From assembly GCF_014649775.1 (NCBI RefSeq), contig NZ_BMTR01000038.1:1-48828 (forward strand): 48,828 nucleotides of DNA, written 5' to 3'. The stretch is from Streptomyces longisporoflavus (GTDB lineage Bacteria; Actinomycetota; Actinomycetes; Streptomycetales; Streptomycetaceae). The notes beneath the pieces are model-generated. The model had not been told where the DNA came from. It saw only the letters and a program-made list of their open reading frames with translations, and did not search any database. The position numbers were made by a program, and so were the translations under genes. This document shows, piece by piece, positions 1 through 8,996 of the stretch (within the stretch, counting starts at the first letter, position 1; every line of letters starts with the position of its first letter).

Positions 1-61
1 GAGGAGAGCACCGCCGGGCCGGCGGCTGCGGTTGACGGCAGTGAGCGTTGCGCTCCGATTC

Positions 62-538
62 TTACTCTTTGCAGGCCCTGAGGCTGTTGATGGGGGTCCA
101 GCCGTACTCGCCGCTGCTGGCGGGCGGGGAGGGGGCGGTGTGGGTGTAAGTGCCGTTGCCGTTGTCGCCGGCGTAGAAGGTGCCGTAGGCGCCGCCGGTC
201 TGCTTGTTCAGCCAGAAGCCGCCGCCCTCCCAGTTGTAGATCTTGTAGATCACGTTGCAGGCGGAGAGCTGGTACACCTTCCAGTACTTGTCCGCGCCCT
301 TGGTGGGGTCCTTCACGGAGAGGCAGAGCTGGCCCGACGAGCAGGGGGTCTGGGCGTACCGGCTGACCCATGTGATCCCGACGGGGACGTCGGCATCGAC
401 AGAGAGCGTGGGCTCGACGGCGTTGACGGATGCCTGCGTACCGGCGGCGGCCTGGGCGGGTAGGGCGGAGGTGAGCGCGGTGCCCGCGAGCACCACGGCG
501 GCGGCCAGCAGGCCGGCGGTCTTCTTGCGCAGGTTCAT
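62..538 (-). CDS. Small secreted protein, possibly peptidase inhibitor I36-like
   Basis: 158 aa. The N-terminus is a clear Sec signal peptide: basic MNLRKK, a hydrophobic Ala/Leu/Val core and an AQA-A cleavage site near residue 30. The mature part has four cysteines (TPC, QLC, SAC, RAC), enough for two disulfides, and is rich in Tyr, Trp and Gly. The spacing of the first cysteine pair and the NWEGGGFWLNKQTGG stretch recall small secreted Streptomyces inhibitor-like proteins (family I36), but I am not certain of the family. It lies 18 nt downstream of another secreted-protein gene on the same strand, so the two probably form one transcript. Certain: secreted and cysteine-bearing. Uncertain: function. 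Confidence 0.75.
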   Translation of the reverse strand: MNLRKKTAGLLAAAVVLAGTALTSALPAQAAAGTQASVNAVEPTLSVDADVPVGITWVSRYAQTPCSSGQLCLSVKDPTKGADKYWKVYQLSACNVIYKIYNWEGGGFWLNKQTGGAYGTFYAGDNGNGTYTHTAPSPPASSGEYGWTPINSLRACKE

Positions 539-556
539 GGTCGGTTTCCTTCCGGG

Positions 557-1024
557 TCAGAAGATCGTGACGAGGCAGTGCGGTTGTGCCGAGCCCGAGC
601 AGACGGCCCGGTCGGCATCCGTGATCTTGGTCCAGACGCCCTTGCCCACCTCTACCCGCAGGTAGGAGAGGTCGGGCATCTGCAGGGACACCACGTAGGG
701 CCGGTCCTCGAACGTGAAGCCGTCGACGTCGTAGCGTCCGACGACCTCCCGGCTCGCAGGCAGTGCCGTCTGTTTGCACGCGAGATTCTCGGAGTCGGCC
801 CAGCGTGCGGTGAGGGTGTCGTTCCAGACCTGGCAGCGGTGCACCCGGCCGGTTCCGCTGAACGATGCGTACTCCATCTCGGTGCTGCTGCGGTTTTCCA
901 GGTCGCCGCCCTCCGCCGCCGAGGCCGGCGTCGGTGTCAGCGTGATCGCGGTCGCCGCCAGGATCACCGGCAGCGTGATCCGCGCGATGGTCGCACGGCG
1001 CATGGCCGTGTTGCGGACAGGCAT
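557..1024 (-). CDS. Small secreted protein of unknown function
   Basis: 155 aa from the ATG at 1024. The reading frame is open further upstream, but this start is preceded by a good ribosome site (GGGGAGAG about 5 nt away) and opens directly into a signal peptide: basic MPVRNTAMRRATIAR, hydrophobic core, ASA-A cleavage near residue 34. The mature protein has four cysteines (RCQ, ACK, VCS, HCL) and ends in VTIF. I do not recognise the family. It sits 18 nt upstream of the gene at 62-538, suggesting co-expression of two small disulfide-bonded exported proteins. Confidence 0.75.
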   Translation of the reverse strand: MPVRNTAMRRATIARITLPVILAATAITLTPTPASAAEGGDLENRSSTEMEYASFSGTGRVHRCQVWNDTLTARWADSENLACKQTALPASREVVGRYDVDGFTFEDRPYVVSLQMPDLSYLRVEVGKGVWTKITDADRAVCSGSAQPHCLVTIF

Positions 1025-1226
1025 GTGTCTCTCCCCCGTCTTGGTGGTGATGGCCGCAGGGGCCTTCCCCTCGGCCCGGCGGTGACGACTGTGCCGCTCT
1101 GATCCGACCGATCGCCACAAGGCCGGCGTCCCGTCCCGGCGCGGGACGTGCACTACGCCGATGACCAGGAATGATCTGGACGGGGCGGGACGCCCCCGGG
1201 ACCCTGGGGGCGCCAGGAAAGAGCCC

Positions 1227-2942
1227 GTGACGGGGGTGGGGTGCTTGACGGGGCTCGAGGGGGAACGGGATCTGGCCGCCGCGCTGCTCGGTCTCAAGGA
1301 GCGCAGCGGGCTCAGCTACCAGCAGCTGGGGTGCAGGGTCTTCATCAGCAGTTCGACGCTCCACCGGTACTGCAGCGGCAAGGGGGTGCCGGGCGACTTC
1401 GGCCTCGTCCTGCGGATCGCCAGGGAGTGCGGTGCCGATCCCGCGGAGCTGAACGAGCTGCTGCGGCGCTGGGAGGCCGTGACGGGGGAGGGGCGAGGGG
1501 AGCTCGGCTCGCTCACCGCACCCGCGCCCGCTGCCGGGTCTCCCGAGCCGGCCCCCGCCCGCGGCGTCCCGCATCCGGTGCGATCACGCCGTGCCTCGCG
1601 GTTCCGCCGCCTGGCCCGCACCCTTGGCATGGCCCTGCTGGTCCTCGGTACGGCCATCGCAAGCACACCGCACGGCACCGGCCGGGATCTGCTGCCGAAG
1701 CCGGCCGGGACCTCTCCCGTCCCGGCACCGGCCGCGGCAGCCAGCTGGGCACGGCCGCCCGCCCCGGTCGACCCGGAACTCTTCGGCGTGACGATGAACA
1801 GCTACAGCGGTGCCATGCCGTCCTTCCGGGTCGGCGCCCTTCGGCTGTGGGACAGCGAGACCCGCTGGTCCCAGCTGGAGCCCCGGCGCGGAGAGTTCGA
1901 CTGGACCACCCTGGACCGGCTGCTCGACGGGGCCGGGCGCCAGGGGCTGCCCTCGCTGTTCGTCTTCGGCGGCACCCCTGCCTGGGCCGCCCCTGACGCG
2001 CGCAAGGCCGCCTACCCCGAGGGCGCGCGGGCGGCTCCTCCGGACGGCCTGGCCGACTGGGACGCCTTCGTGCGGGCGCTCGTAGGGCACGCGGGCGCCC
2101 GTATCGACGCCTACGAACTGTGGGTCATGGCCAACCACGAGCACCACTACAACGGCAGCGTGAAGACGCTCGTCGAGATGACCCGCAGAGCAAGCCGCAT
2201 CATCGAGGAGCTGGACCCCGACGCGACGGTGGTCTGCCCCTCGGTCACAAAACTGTGGACGGCGCGGGCGCACAGGTTCCTGACGCAGTTCGCCGAGCTG
2301 GGCGGCTACCAGTACTGCGACGCGGCGGGCGTCAAGCTCTACCAGCGCCGGGTAACCGACCCGCCGGAGACCATCTTGGACGCGGTACGAAAGGTCGAGC
2401 AGACCTTCCACAAAGCCGGCTACCACCTCCCGCTGTGGAACACCGGCACCACCCAGACCCTGCCGCTGAACGATCCACTGGAGCCGGAACAGGCAGCCGA
2501 CCACGCCGTCCGCTTCTACCTCGCGGGTCTGTACGCCCGCAACTGGGGCCTTGAACGCATGTACTTCTACGCCTGGGGCAACGGGAAGATTCCGATCGTG
2601 CTCCAGGCCGAGAGGCAACCGCCGACGAAGGCGGGCCTGTTCGTGGGGGTGCTGCAGCAGTGGCTCGCACACGCACGCGTCACCTCCTGCGGGCACGGCC
2701 CGCAAGTCTCGCTCCCGGACAACGTCTGGGAGTGCCGGTTCACCGCTGCGGACGCACGAGGCGCGCCGCGTACGACCCGCATCGTGTGGGCGTACTCCGG
2801 TACGGCGACCGTCCGCGCCGGCAACGGGGCAGCGATCGTCCGCCGGCTCGACGGCACCGCGTCGGCCCTGGACGCCGAGGACTCCGTGCAGATCACCGAA
2901 CGCCCGGTACTCATCGAACACACCGACGCGCCGCCGGCATGA
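1227..2942 (+). CDS. Membrane-anchored HTH protein with degenerate GH39-like outer domain
   Basis: 571 aa from GTG 1227. An ATG at 1161 in the same frame lacks a ribosome site, whereas AGGAAAG lies about 6 nt before the GTG. Order: an XRE-type HTH (about residues 8-80, SGLSYQQLGCRVFISSSTLH), a Pro/Ala-rich basic linker, one membrane segment (MALLVLGTAIAS, about 155-170), then a roughly 390-residue domain resembling glycoside hydrolase family 39-like proteins (LRLWDSETRWSQLEP, ELW, TVVCPS). The topology implies DNA-binding inside and a glycan-type domain outside. Where related enzymes have WNEPN (acid/base Glu), this has WVMAN, Met at about 301; where WNTE is expected (nucleophile), it has WNTG, Gly at about 407. 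That suggests a ligand-binding sensor rather than an enzyme. The HTH could instead be vestigial. Confidence 0.8.
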   Translation: MTGVGCLTGLEGERDLAAALLGLKERSGLSYQQLGCRVFISSSTLHRYCSGKGVPGDFGLVLRIARECGADPAELNELLRRWEAVTGEGRGELGSLTAPAPAAGSPEPAPARGVPHPVRSRRASRFRRLARTLGMALLVLGTAIASTPHGTGRDLLPKPAGTSPVPAPAAAASWARPPAPVDPELFGVTMNSYSGAMPSFRVGALRLWDSETRWSQLEPRRGEFDWTTLDRLLDGAGRQGLPSLFVFGGTPAWAAPDARKAAYPEGARAAPPDGLADWDAFVRALVGHAGARIDAYELWVMANHEHHYNGSVKTLVEMTRRASRIIEELDPDATVVCPSVTKLWTARAHRFLTQFAELGGYQYCDAAGVKLYQRRVTDPPETILDAVRKVEQTFHKAGYHLPLWNTGTTQTLPLNDPLEPEQAADHAVRFYLAGLYARNWGLERMYFYAWGNGKIPIVLQAERQPPTKAGLFVGVLQQWLAHARVTSCGHGPQVSLPDNVWECRFTAADARGAPRTTRIVWAYSGTATVRAGNGAAIVRRLDGTASALDAEDSVQITERPVLIEHTDAPPA

Positions 2943-3750
2943 CAAGCGTTACGGACAGCGGGGGCCGTGTCCGGCTCGGTCCGTGGCGGCCCTGGCCGCG
3001 CATCCTCTGCCGGGGCCCCGCGCGAGGCCTCACGTCCAGGGCCCGGGGCGTGCGGGGCCGGCGGCGCAGGGACGCGAACCAGCCGCCGGGGCGGGCTACA
3101 GCTTGGAGCGTCCGGCCCCCGGTGAGGCGTCGGCGCGGCGTCCGCGGGCGATACGGCCGGGCCTGCCGCGCCGTACGGGGCCTCCCACTCCCGCCGCCCG
3201 CCGCGCCCACTTCGCCACCGACTCCGCCGGCACCGGGATGAACTCCATCGACGCGCTGGCCACGCTCCTGCAGGCGGCGTTGGCGCAGTGCACGGGGGAG
3301 GCGTCCAAGCCGGAGCCGGAGTAGGTCATGGAGGCGGGCGGCAGGTACTGCGCTGCCCGCCCCAGGCATACGTAGACCCGGTGGCGGGGTTCGTCTCTGT
3401 CGCGCATTGCTTGGCGCGGCCGGCCTCCGGCCGACCCGTGGCCTCCGTTGCGCTCCAGCCACCAAAAGCGCACCAGCTGCCTGCGGGCCGGAAGTTCCAC
3501 GCTCCGCACTGTCCACCCACGGGCCGAACGGCCCGGCCGTCCGGCGCAGGGTCCGTCGATCATCCGGCGGTGGTTGTGCCACCGACCGCAACGGCTGTCG
3601 CTGACCGGCAGGAAAGGCCGCGCACAGCCGCTCCCGGGCCGCCCGGGCGACCGCCGCGTGATTTCGGCGGTGGTGACGGCGCCGGGGCCCGGCCGGTGGG
3701 TGAGGGCCGCGGCGCTCTCGCAGCTGCCGGTGCCGCAGTCGAAGACGCTC
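2943..3750. other. Decayed stretch with gene remnants
   Basis: No convincing intact gene. The minus strand is open at 3096-3752, but codon use and composition (Arg/Gly/Pro-rich) look non-native over much of it. Its last 29 codons (3096-3182) form one arm of an imperfect inverted repeat with 6083-6171. The part around 3190-3350 (HCANAACRSVASASMEF) might be a fragment of a real protein I do not recognise. Confidence 0.5.
3096..3182 (-). repeat. Left arm of ~85-bp inverted repeat (pairs with 6083-6171)
   Basis: Read on the minus strand, this segment is nearly the same as the plus strand at 6083-6171. Both encode a basic C-terminus of the form GPVRRGRPGRIARGRR followed by ASPG and GRSKL before a stop. 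The arms face each other across about 2.9 kb that holds a GNAT fragment and the VOC/reductase pair. They may be the 3' ends of two decayed paralogous genes, or the scars of a rearrangement. Confidence 0.6.
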
Positions 3751-4194
3751 ATGCCGCCGGTCGGCTACGCATACGGCAACACCATCGAGCACGGCGACCG
3801 CTACTGGCAGCGCACCAGCCCGCCGCCGGTCGCGCAGTACACCGAGCGCCCGGCGGTGGCGCTCGAGGAGATCGGGGTGAGTCCCGCATGGCGGGGCACC
3901 GGTACCGCGCGGCGTATCCACGACGTCCTGCTCGTCGGCCGCAGCGAGCCGTACGTGACGCTCATGGTCAACAAAGCGGCCGGCGGCGGCAAGGTCCACG
4001 CGCTGTACCGGGCGTGGGGCTATGAGGACATCGGGCAGAGCCGGCCCTCGGCAGCCTCGCCCGTGCTCACAGTGAGACTGGATGGGATGTCAACGATTGT
4101 GCTGGTGCTGATGTCGTGGGGGAGAGTAATCGTGGATGGGGTGGGCTACCGTCTCGCGCTGCGGTCGCGTCAAGGGGGCCTCGTCACTCCATAG
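3751..4194 (+). pseudogene. GNAT acetyltransferase, C-terminal fragment
   Basis: The translation contains the acetyl-CoA-binding half of a GNAT fold: ALEEIGVSPAWRGTGTARRIHD matches the V-P-x-x-R-G-x-G-x-A/G motif A, and VHALYRAWGYEDIG is the usual closing strand (xLYrxxGF). The N-terminal strands that should precede it are missing. The upstream sequence is decayed, and beyond about 4080 the frame runs on into unrelated residues before stopping at 4194. I read it as a truncated, probably inactive gene. The 3751 start is simply the first ATG of the recognisable part. Confidence 0.6.
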
Positions 4195-4206
4195 GCCATG
4201 GCAGCT

Positions 4207-4620
4207 TCAGGCGAAGTCCGCTGCGGTGATGCCGCCGGGATGTCCGCACGGCCACTGCACCAACTCGATCCGGTAGCCGTCGGGGTCCGTGAGCCACGAC
4301 GTCTTCGGGCCGTCAGGGCTGCCCGGGTGCTGAAGGGGTCCGGGCCCCGGGCCGGCTCCGGTCGGCGTCTGCAGGGTCGTGGCGAGCTTTTCCACCTGGC
4401 TTGCGAGGTGGTCGAATCCGCTGCCCGCGTCGACCGGCCCGTCGCCGGGGCGGTGAACCAGTTCGAGCGAGGCGGCCGGTTCGCCGGCGAACCGAAGGAG
4501 TACGAGGCGAGCCCCGTCGCCCGCCTCGGCCCTGTCGGGTTCGGCGTAGCCCGAGGCGGTGTGGAAACCGGGCGAGCGGTCCAGGCCGGTGACGCGGCAG
4601 GAGACGAAGAGAGTCTTCAC
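4207..4620 (-). CDS. VOC-family (glyoxalase-like) protein
   Basis: 137 aa. MKTLFVSCRVTGLDRSPGFHTASGY is the typical first beta-alpha-beta unit of a vicinal oxygen chelate domain, and TSWLTDPDGYRIELVQWP is the typical last strand with its Asp-Pro-Asp-Gly-Tyr and metal-ligand Glu. A single-domain VOC protein of this length would dimerise and use a metal to act on, or bind, a small molecule such as a glutathione/mycothiol adduct or an antibiotic. The GTG start overlaps the stop of the upstream reductase-like gene by four bases (GTGA), so the two are translationally coupled. The real substrate is unknown. Confidence 0.82.
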   Translation of the reverse strand: MKTLFVSCRVTGLDRSPGFHTASGYAEPDRAEAGDGARLVLLRFAGEPAASLELVHRPGDGPVDAGSGFDHLASQVEKLATTLQTPTGAGPGPGPLQHPGSPDGPKTSWLTDPDGYRIELVQWPCGHPGGITAADFA

Positions 4621-5201
4621 GCGGACTCCTCGGCTCGGCGTACCTGGTAGCGCAGGTGCGTGACGTCCCGGTCCTCGAGCCGTCGGACGAGGTCGAGTTC
4701 GATGTGGTCACCGCCCAGGTGGTCGAACAGCCGCCGGCCGTCTCCGAGGAGGACCGGAACGAGGTGGATCTCCATCTCGTCGATCTGCCCGGCTCGCAGG
4801 AGTGCCTGGGCCGCCCCCGCCCCGTGGACCATGACCGGACGGTCTCCCGCGGCTGAACGGGCCTGCCGGGCGCAGTCCTCGACATCGGTGACGAAACGCG
4901 CGTGGCCCGGGGGCACGTCCCCCTCGTCCGCTCGGTGGGTGAGGACGTAGATCGGCACGCCGTCGTGGTGGTCACCCTGCCAGCGCCCCGCGAGTTCGAA
5001 GGTCCGGCGGCCGGAAATCACCGCGCCGGTCGCCAGCGCTTCGCGGTAGACCTGGCCGCTCGGGCCGTCGGATTCCCGGTCGTCGAGCCAATTGAAGAGC
5101 CGTCCGCCGTCGCGTCCGAGCTCCTGCCCCGGCCGGTCGTCCGGGCCGGCGATAAAGCCGTCGAGCGACATCGACATGTACAGCCGGATCGTACTGTCCA
5201 T
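4617..5201 (-). CDS. Dihydrofolate reductase-family (RibD C-terminal domain) protein
   Basis: 194 aa from ATG 5201, chosen because a purine-rich GGGAGAGGGAG site lies just upstream; the frame is open further but without coding character. MSMSLDGFIAGPDD is the hallmark start of the RibD C-terminal/DHFR-like fold, followed by GAVISGRRTFE and a nucleotide-binding MVHGAGAAQALLRAG. The ending LVPVLLGDGRRLFDHLG is also diagnostic. These proteins are NADPH-dependent reductases of mostly unknown physiological substrate, distinct from the folate-cycle enzyme. The gene is coupled to the downstream VOC gene. Confidence 0.85.
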   Translation of the reverse strand: MDSTIRLYMSMSLDGFIAGPDDRPGQELGRDGGRLFNWLDDRESDGPSGQVYREALATGAVISGRRTFELAGRWQGDHHDGVPIYVLTHRADEGDVPPGHARFVTDVEDCARQARSAAGDRPVMVHGAGAAQALLRAGQIDEMEIHLVPVLLGDGRRLFDHLGGDHIELDLVRRLEDRDVTHLRYQVRRAEESA

Positions 5202-6082
5202 CGTGGTCTCCCTCTCCCCTTCATGGCGCCGGGATCTGGCGTTTCCTGATCCGTCGGCGGGTGTGTCACGAGGAAGACGTCCGGAAACCGGCAAACTCAT
5301 CGGCCTGACTCGATGGCCCTGCTGCCGGGCCTCCTGAGGGGGCCCGGCAGCACCAGCGACACCACCCGGACCCTCGTGGTCGACGTCCTCCCGCAGTGCC
5401 TCCCGTCCCGCCGTGTCGATATCTGCTGCTAAGGACGGCAAAAAGTACGTTCTTGTCCATCGCTGTCGCGCCTGCCCGGAGATCGCAGATCGGTGCTCTC
5501 TTCCACCGCCACCACGCCCCGGCCAACGAAACCGGCCAGCTCAGGCACCCTGGCGCCCCTGTCGCACCGGCCCGGCCGGCGTCCGGCCGCCTCCGCAGCG
5601 GGTTTGACGTCGCATCAGCGCAGCGTCGTCCACGCCTGGCTGCCGCCCCCTGCCCCCGGTGCAGGGACGTCGGGGGGCGTGGCCGTGTCAGCTCTCCGGG
5701 CCGCCGGGGCCCCGGTTCGCCGGCCCGGTGCCTGGCGGTGGCCGGCGGCTGGTTTTCCGGACAGCTTGGTTACGGTGGTGATGCAGGCGGCGCCGATGCG
5801 GAGGTCGTCGCATACTTCGCCGGGGTCGCGGACCTCGACGCGACAGATCCGGTCGACCACGAGTTGCAGGATGGAGTCCGTCTCGCTTACGGCGCGCGGC
5901 TGGAGCAGTTCGCGCGGGCGGGCTCGGGGGGACGCGTTCTGTTTCGTCGGCGAAGGCGGGGAGGAACGCCCAATGGTGTACGTCGGCCTCGATGGCGAAG
6001 CCGGTCCGCTGGCTGTGGGGCTGCCGGAGTTGGTCAGGTTGTGTCTGGTGGCACCGTGGTGGCGCGATGCCCCTGGGCGGAC
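5202..6082. other. Intergenic/decayed DNA
   Basis: About 0.9 kb with no convincing intact gene. It contains a strong hairpin at 5320-5352. A minus-strand reading at about 5700-5930 (LLQPRAVSETDSILQLVVDRI) has some protein-like character but no start or complete domain. Long frames here are rich in Arg, Gly and Pro, as expected from off-frame GC-rich DNA. Confidence 0.45.
5320..5352. terminator. 12-bp perfect hairpin, probable terminator
   Basis: TGCTGCCGGGCC and its exact complement are separated by a 9-nt loop. There is no T tract, which is common in Streptomyces. It lies about 120 nt upstream of the reductase gene start, so it probably belonged to a minus-strand gene to the right that has since been lost. 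Confidence 0.55.
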
Positions 6083-6171
6083 GGCCCGGTGCGGCGCGGC
6101 AGGCCCGGCCGCATCGCCCGCGGACGCCGCGCCCAAGCCTCGCCCGGCGGCGGACGCTCCAAGCTGCTGTA
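6083..6171 (+). repeat. Right arm of ~85-bp inverted repeat (pairs with 3096-3182)
   Basis: The plus strand encodes GPVRRGRPGRIARGRR, then AQASPGGGRSKLL and a stop, matching the minus-strand arm at 3096-3182 with roughly one change in eight bases plus one extra codon. The sequence upstream of each arm is unrelated, so only this terminal module is shared. Confidence 0.6.
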
Positions 6172-6386
6172 GGGCGTACACCGCCCGTTCACCGTTTGCG
6201 GCCTGGCCGGGGCCGGCGCCGACAGCGTCCTGCGCCTCGCGGCGGTGGCGGTGCCTGAGGCGGGTTCCGGCGTCGTCGGGGGCGGGGTGGATCGGCGTGC
6301 TCGCGGCTCGGATCTCGCCGGTGGGTTGCGCAGCCGTGCCGGAGCGGGGGCTGGGTCTCGGTGGACGAAGGGGCGGCGGTCCGCCG

Positions 6387-7220
6387 TCATCGTGTGTGCA
6401 GCCGGTCCAGTGCCGACTGGCTTTCGTCGTCGGCGGCGCGGTAGATCACCAACAGTTGGTCGGGGTCCTGGAGCGGTGTCAGTGTTTCGAAGTGGACTGT
6501 GATCTCACCGGCGTCGGGATGCCGCAGCGTCTTGCGTCCGCGGCCGCTGGCCTTGACGTCCCGCTCGGCCCACAAGCGTGCGAACTCCTGGTCGTGGGCG
6601 AGGCATTGGGCGATGAGGCCGGTCAGCGCCTGGTCTTGTGGGTGTGCGGCCCACGCAGTGCGCAGGTGGGCGATTCCCTCTCGCACGACACGTTCGCGGT
6701 CGACGTAGAAGTCCCGTGCCCGGGGATGCATCAGGCACAGCCACATCGCGTTGCGCTGCTGCGGGGGCAGGGTGTCGAGGTGCGGTAGCAGCTTCGCCAT
6801 TTCGCTGTTCCGGGCCAGGATGTCGTAGCGGTGGTTCATCAGCATCGCCGGCAGCGGCGACAGATCGGCGACCAGTTGGGCCAGCAGCGGCTCTGCGGCG
6901 GTGGCCAGCTTGTCGGCACTGCGGGGCCGCTGGCGGGCCAGGGCGAAGAGGTGGGCGCGTTCGTCGGGGGTCAGGCGCAGTGCCCCGGCCAGCGCCTCCA
7001 CCACCTGCGCTGAGGGCCGCAGCCCGCGGGCCTGTTCCAGCCGCACGATGTAGTCGGTGCTGATCCCGGCCAGTTCTGCGACTTCTTCGCGGCGCAGTCC
7101 CGGCGTCCGGCGGGCCTGCCGGCGCGCCGGCAGGCCGAAATCTTGTGGGTCCAGGCGTTCGCGCCGGGTCCGCAGGAAGCCGGCCAGTTCGGTTGTCACG
7201 TCCACGGTGGCGGGGATCAT
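6387..7220 (-). CDS. XRE-family regulator with MmyB-like ligand-binding domain
   Basis: 277 aa. The N-terminal HTH (about residues 36-95) has the signature TPGLRREEVAELAGIS, then YIVRLEQARGLRPS. The C-terminal half matches the MmyB-like domain (PAMLMNHRYDILARNSEMAKLL, HPRARDFYVD, GRKTLRHPDAGEITVHFETL), a PAS-like fold thought to bind a small hydrophobic ligand. Such regulators commonly repress a divergent oxidoreductase gene. Here a 112-bp gap separates it from the aldo/keto reductase at 7336, so that reductase is the likely target. Start ATG 7220; no strong ribosome site is visible. Confidence 0.92.
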   Translation of the reverse strand: MIPATVDVTTELAGFLRTRRERLDPQDFGLPARRQARRTPGLRREEVAELAGISTDYIVRLEQARGLRPSAQVVEALAGALRLTPDERAHLFALARQRPRSADKLATAAEPLLAQLVADLSPLPAMLMNHRYDILARNSEMAKLLPHLDTLPPQQRNAMWLCLMHPRARDFYVDRERVVREGIAHLRTAWAAHPQDQALTGLIAQCLAHDQEFARLWAERDVKASGRGRKTLRHPDAGEITVHFETLTPLQDPDQLLVIYRAADDESQSALDRLHTR

Positions 7221-7335
7221 GGCTGGTCCAACCGTCGGGGTAGGACTGGTGTTCCCGGGAACTTGCTTCCCTTACCCCTGGCCCTGGGTGGTCGCAGGCT
7301 GTGCTGGACGACGTTGACGAGCACAGGAGGACATG

Positions 7336-8400
7336 ATGCCGCTCTCCCTCGACACCTACCGGCTGCTGGGCCGCTCCGGGCTGCGGGTCTCACCGCTGGC
7401 CCTGGGCACGGCGACCTTCGGCACCGAGTGGGGCTGGGGCGCCGGGCAGGACGATGCACGCAAGCTGTTCGACCTTTACGTCGAGCGCGGCGGCAACTTC
7501 ATCGATACCGCCGCCACCTACACCGACGGCAGCTCCGAACGCATGCTGGGCGAATTCACCCGCCACAACCGCGACAGCCTGGTGCTGGCAACGAAATACA
7601 CGACGCAGCGCCGGCCCGGTGACCCCAACTCCGGGGGCGCGCACCGCAAGAGCCTGCTCGCGTCTGTGGAGGCCAGCCTGCGGCGGCTGCATACGGACTA
7701 CATCGATCTGCTCTTCCTGCATGTGTGGGACTTCGCCACACCGGTCGAGGAGATCCTGCGGGGCATGGACGATCTGGTCCGGCAGGGCAAGGTCTTGTAC
7801 GTGGCGATGTCCAACGCTCCGGCCTGGGAGATCTCCCGTATGCAGGCGATCGCCGACCTGCGCGGCTGGTCACCGCTTATCGCGCTGCAGATCGAATACA
7901 GCCTCATCAACCGGGGCGCAGAACGTGACCTGATCCCGATGGCACGGGCGATGGGGCTGGGGGTGACCCCGTACTCGCCGCTGGGCGGCGGGGTGCTTTC
8001 GGGCAAGTACAGCCGCGCCGATCTGACCGCGACGGGCGCCGGCGCCGGTGAAAGCAACCGCAAGAGCTTCAACGCCGGCTTGGGCATGGTCACCGAACGC
8101 ACCCTGGCCATCGCCGATGTCGTGCGCCAGGTAGCCGCGGAGGTGGAACGCACACCCGCTCAGGTCGCCCTGGCCTGGACCCTGCACAACCCGGCCGTGA
8201 CGGCACCCGTCATCGGCGCTCGCACCCCCGGGCAGCTGTCGGGAAATCTGGGTGCCCTGGAGGTCGGCTTCGCCGCCGATCAGCTGGCCCGTCTCGGCAA
8301 GGCCAGCGCGATCGACCTCGGCTACCCGCACGACCTGCTCGCCAGCGACCACATCCGCACCGTGACCGCGGGCGACCTGAAGATCGAAACCCGCCGCTGA
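7336..8400 (+). CDS. Aldo/keto reductase
   Basis: 354 aa; ATG 7336 is preferred over the adjacent ATG 7333 because AGGAGG ends 5 nt before it. It is an NADPH-dependent reductase of the AKR barrel fold. The catalytic tetrad is visible (numbering from ATG 7333): Asp58 in NFIDTA, Tyr63 in ATYTDG, Lys88 in LATKY and His130 in LFLHVWD. The C-terminal cofactor motif PVIGARTPGQLSGNLGA is also intact. It is divergently paired with the MmyB-type XRE regulator, the usual arrangement for ligand-induced expression. Cytoplasmic; substrate unknown. Confidence 0.92.
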   Translation: MPLSLDTYRLLGRSGLRVSPLALGTATFGTEWGWGAGQDDARKLFDLYVERGGNFIDTAATYTDGSSERMLGEFTRHNRDSLVLATKYTTQRRPGDPNSGGAHRKSLLASVEASLRRLHTDYIDLLFLHVWDFATPVEEILRGMDDLVRQGKVLYVAMSNAPAWEISRMQAIADLRGWSPLIALQIEYSLINRGAERDLIPMARAMGLGVTPYSPLGGGVLSGKYSRADLTATGAGAGESNRKSFNAGLGMVTERTLAIADVVRQVAAEVERTPAQVALAWTLHNPAVTAPVIGARTPGQLSGNLGALEVGFAADQLARLGKASAIDLGYPHDLLASDHIRTVTAGDLKIETRR

Positions 8401-8596
8401 AACCCGTCCCGGCGCCGAGGGCGGGCGCGGGGGCGAAACGGCCGGGATCGAACGCTGAGCGCTTGGGGTGCGGCCCGTCCGGAGCAGCCCCGCCGGGCCC
8501 CTGCACGAGCCCGAAGGCCCTGCACGAGAGGCAGACGACTGCCCGTATGTCCGGCCGGCGCACACCCGGCGGGAGGGTACAGCCGAGACCCGGCGA

Positions 8597-8794
8597 CTAC
8601 CCGTGCTTGATCCACGGCCACTTCACTGCCACGGCGATCAAGGGAGCAAAGAGCACGGCGAGCAGCCACAACCCGACGCTGGCCGGTGAATACACGTAGT
8701 ACTGCCATGCGGAAGGCAGGGCAGAGGGTGCGAGGAACGACACAATCAGGGTGGTCCACGTCACCGCCACGACAAAGAACAAACGCGCGATCAT
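8597..8794 (-). CDS. Small two-helix membrane protein
   Basis: 65 aa from ATG 8794. It has two hydrophobic segments: residues about 3-25 (ARLFFVVAVTWTTLIVSFLA) and about 38-57 (VGLWLLAVLFAPLIAVAVKW), ending in the charged WIKHG. The frame extends upstream, but those residues look non-coding. No family recognised, and the ribosome site is weak, so the call rests mainly on the well-formed membrane segments. Confidence 0.5.
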   Translation of the reverse strand: MIARLFFVVAVTWTTLIVSFLAPSALPSAWQYYVYSPASVGLWLLAVLFAPLIAVAVKWPWIKHG

Positions 8795-8996
8795 CACACC
8801 GGTAGTCTGGCAGGGGCGCTGCGCCCGGGTGCGTGAGGGGACCCGGCAGCCCACCCCGGAGACATCGGCAACGCCCCGGACCGGGAAAGGTCCGGCCTGC
8901 GCATCGCGAGTCGTCACGACAAGACCACCGAGTCCTGCCAGGCAGCTGTCACCCTCGCCTCGCTCCTGATGCGGGAGTGACAATTGAAGACAACTC

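Noticed and set aside
2911..3999. 362-codon minus-strand frame
   Set aside because: Arg/Pro/Gly-rich, no ribosome site, runs antisense through the GNAT fragment; no family resemblance.
5396..6788. Overlapping plus-strand frames of 258 and 431 codons
   Set aside because: The right-hand parts are antisense to the XRE regulator and the left has no protein-like composition except the short repeat arm at 6083-6171.
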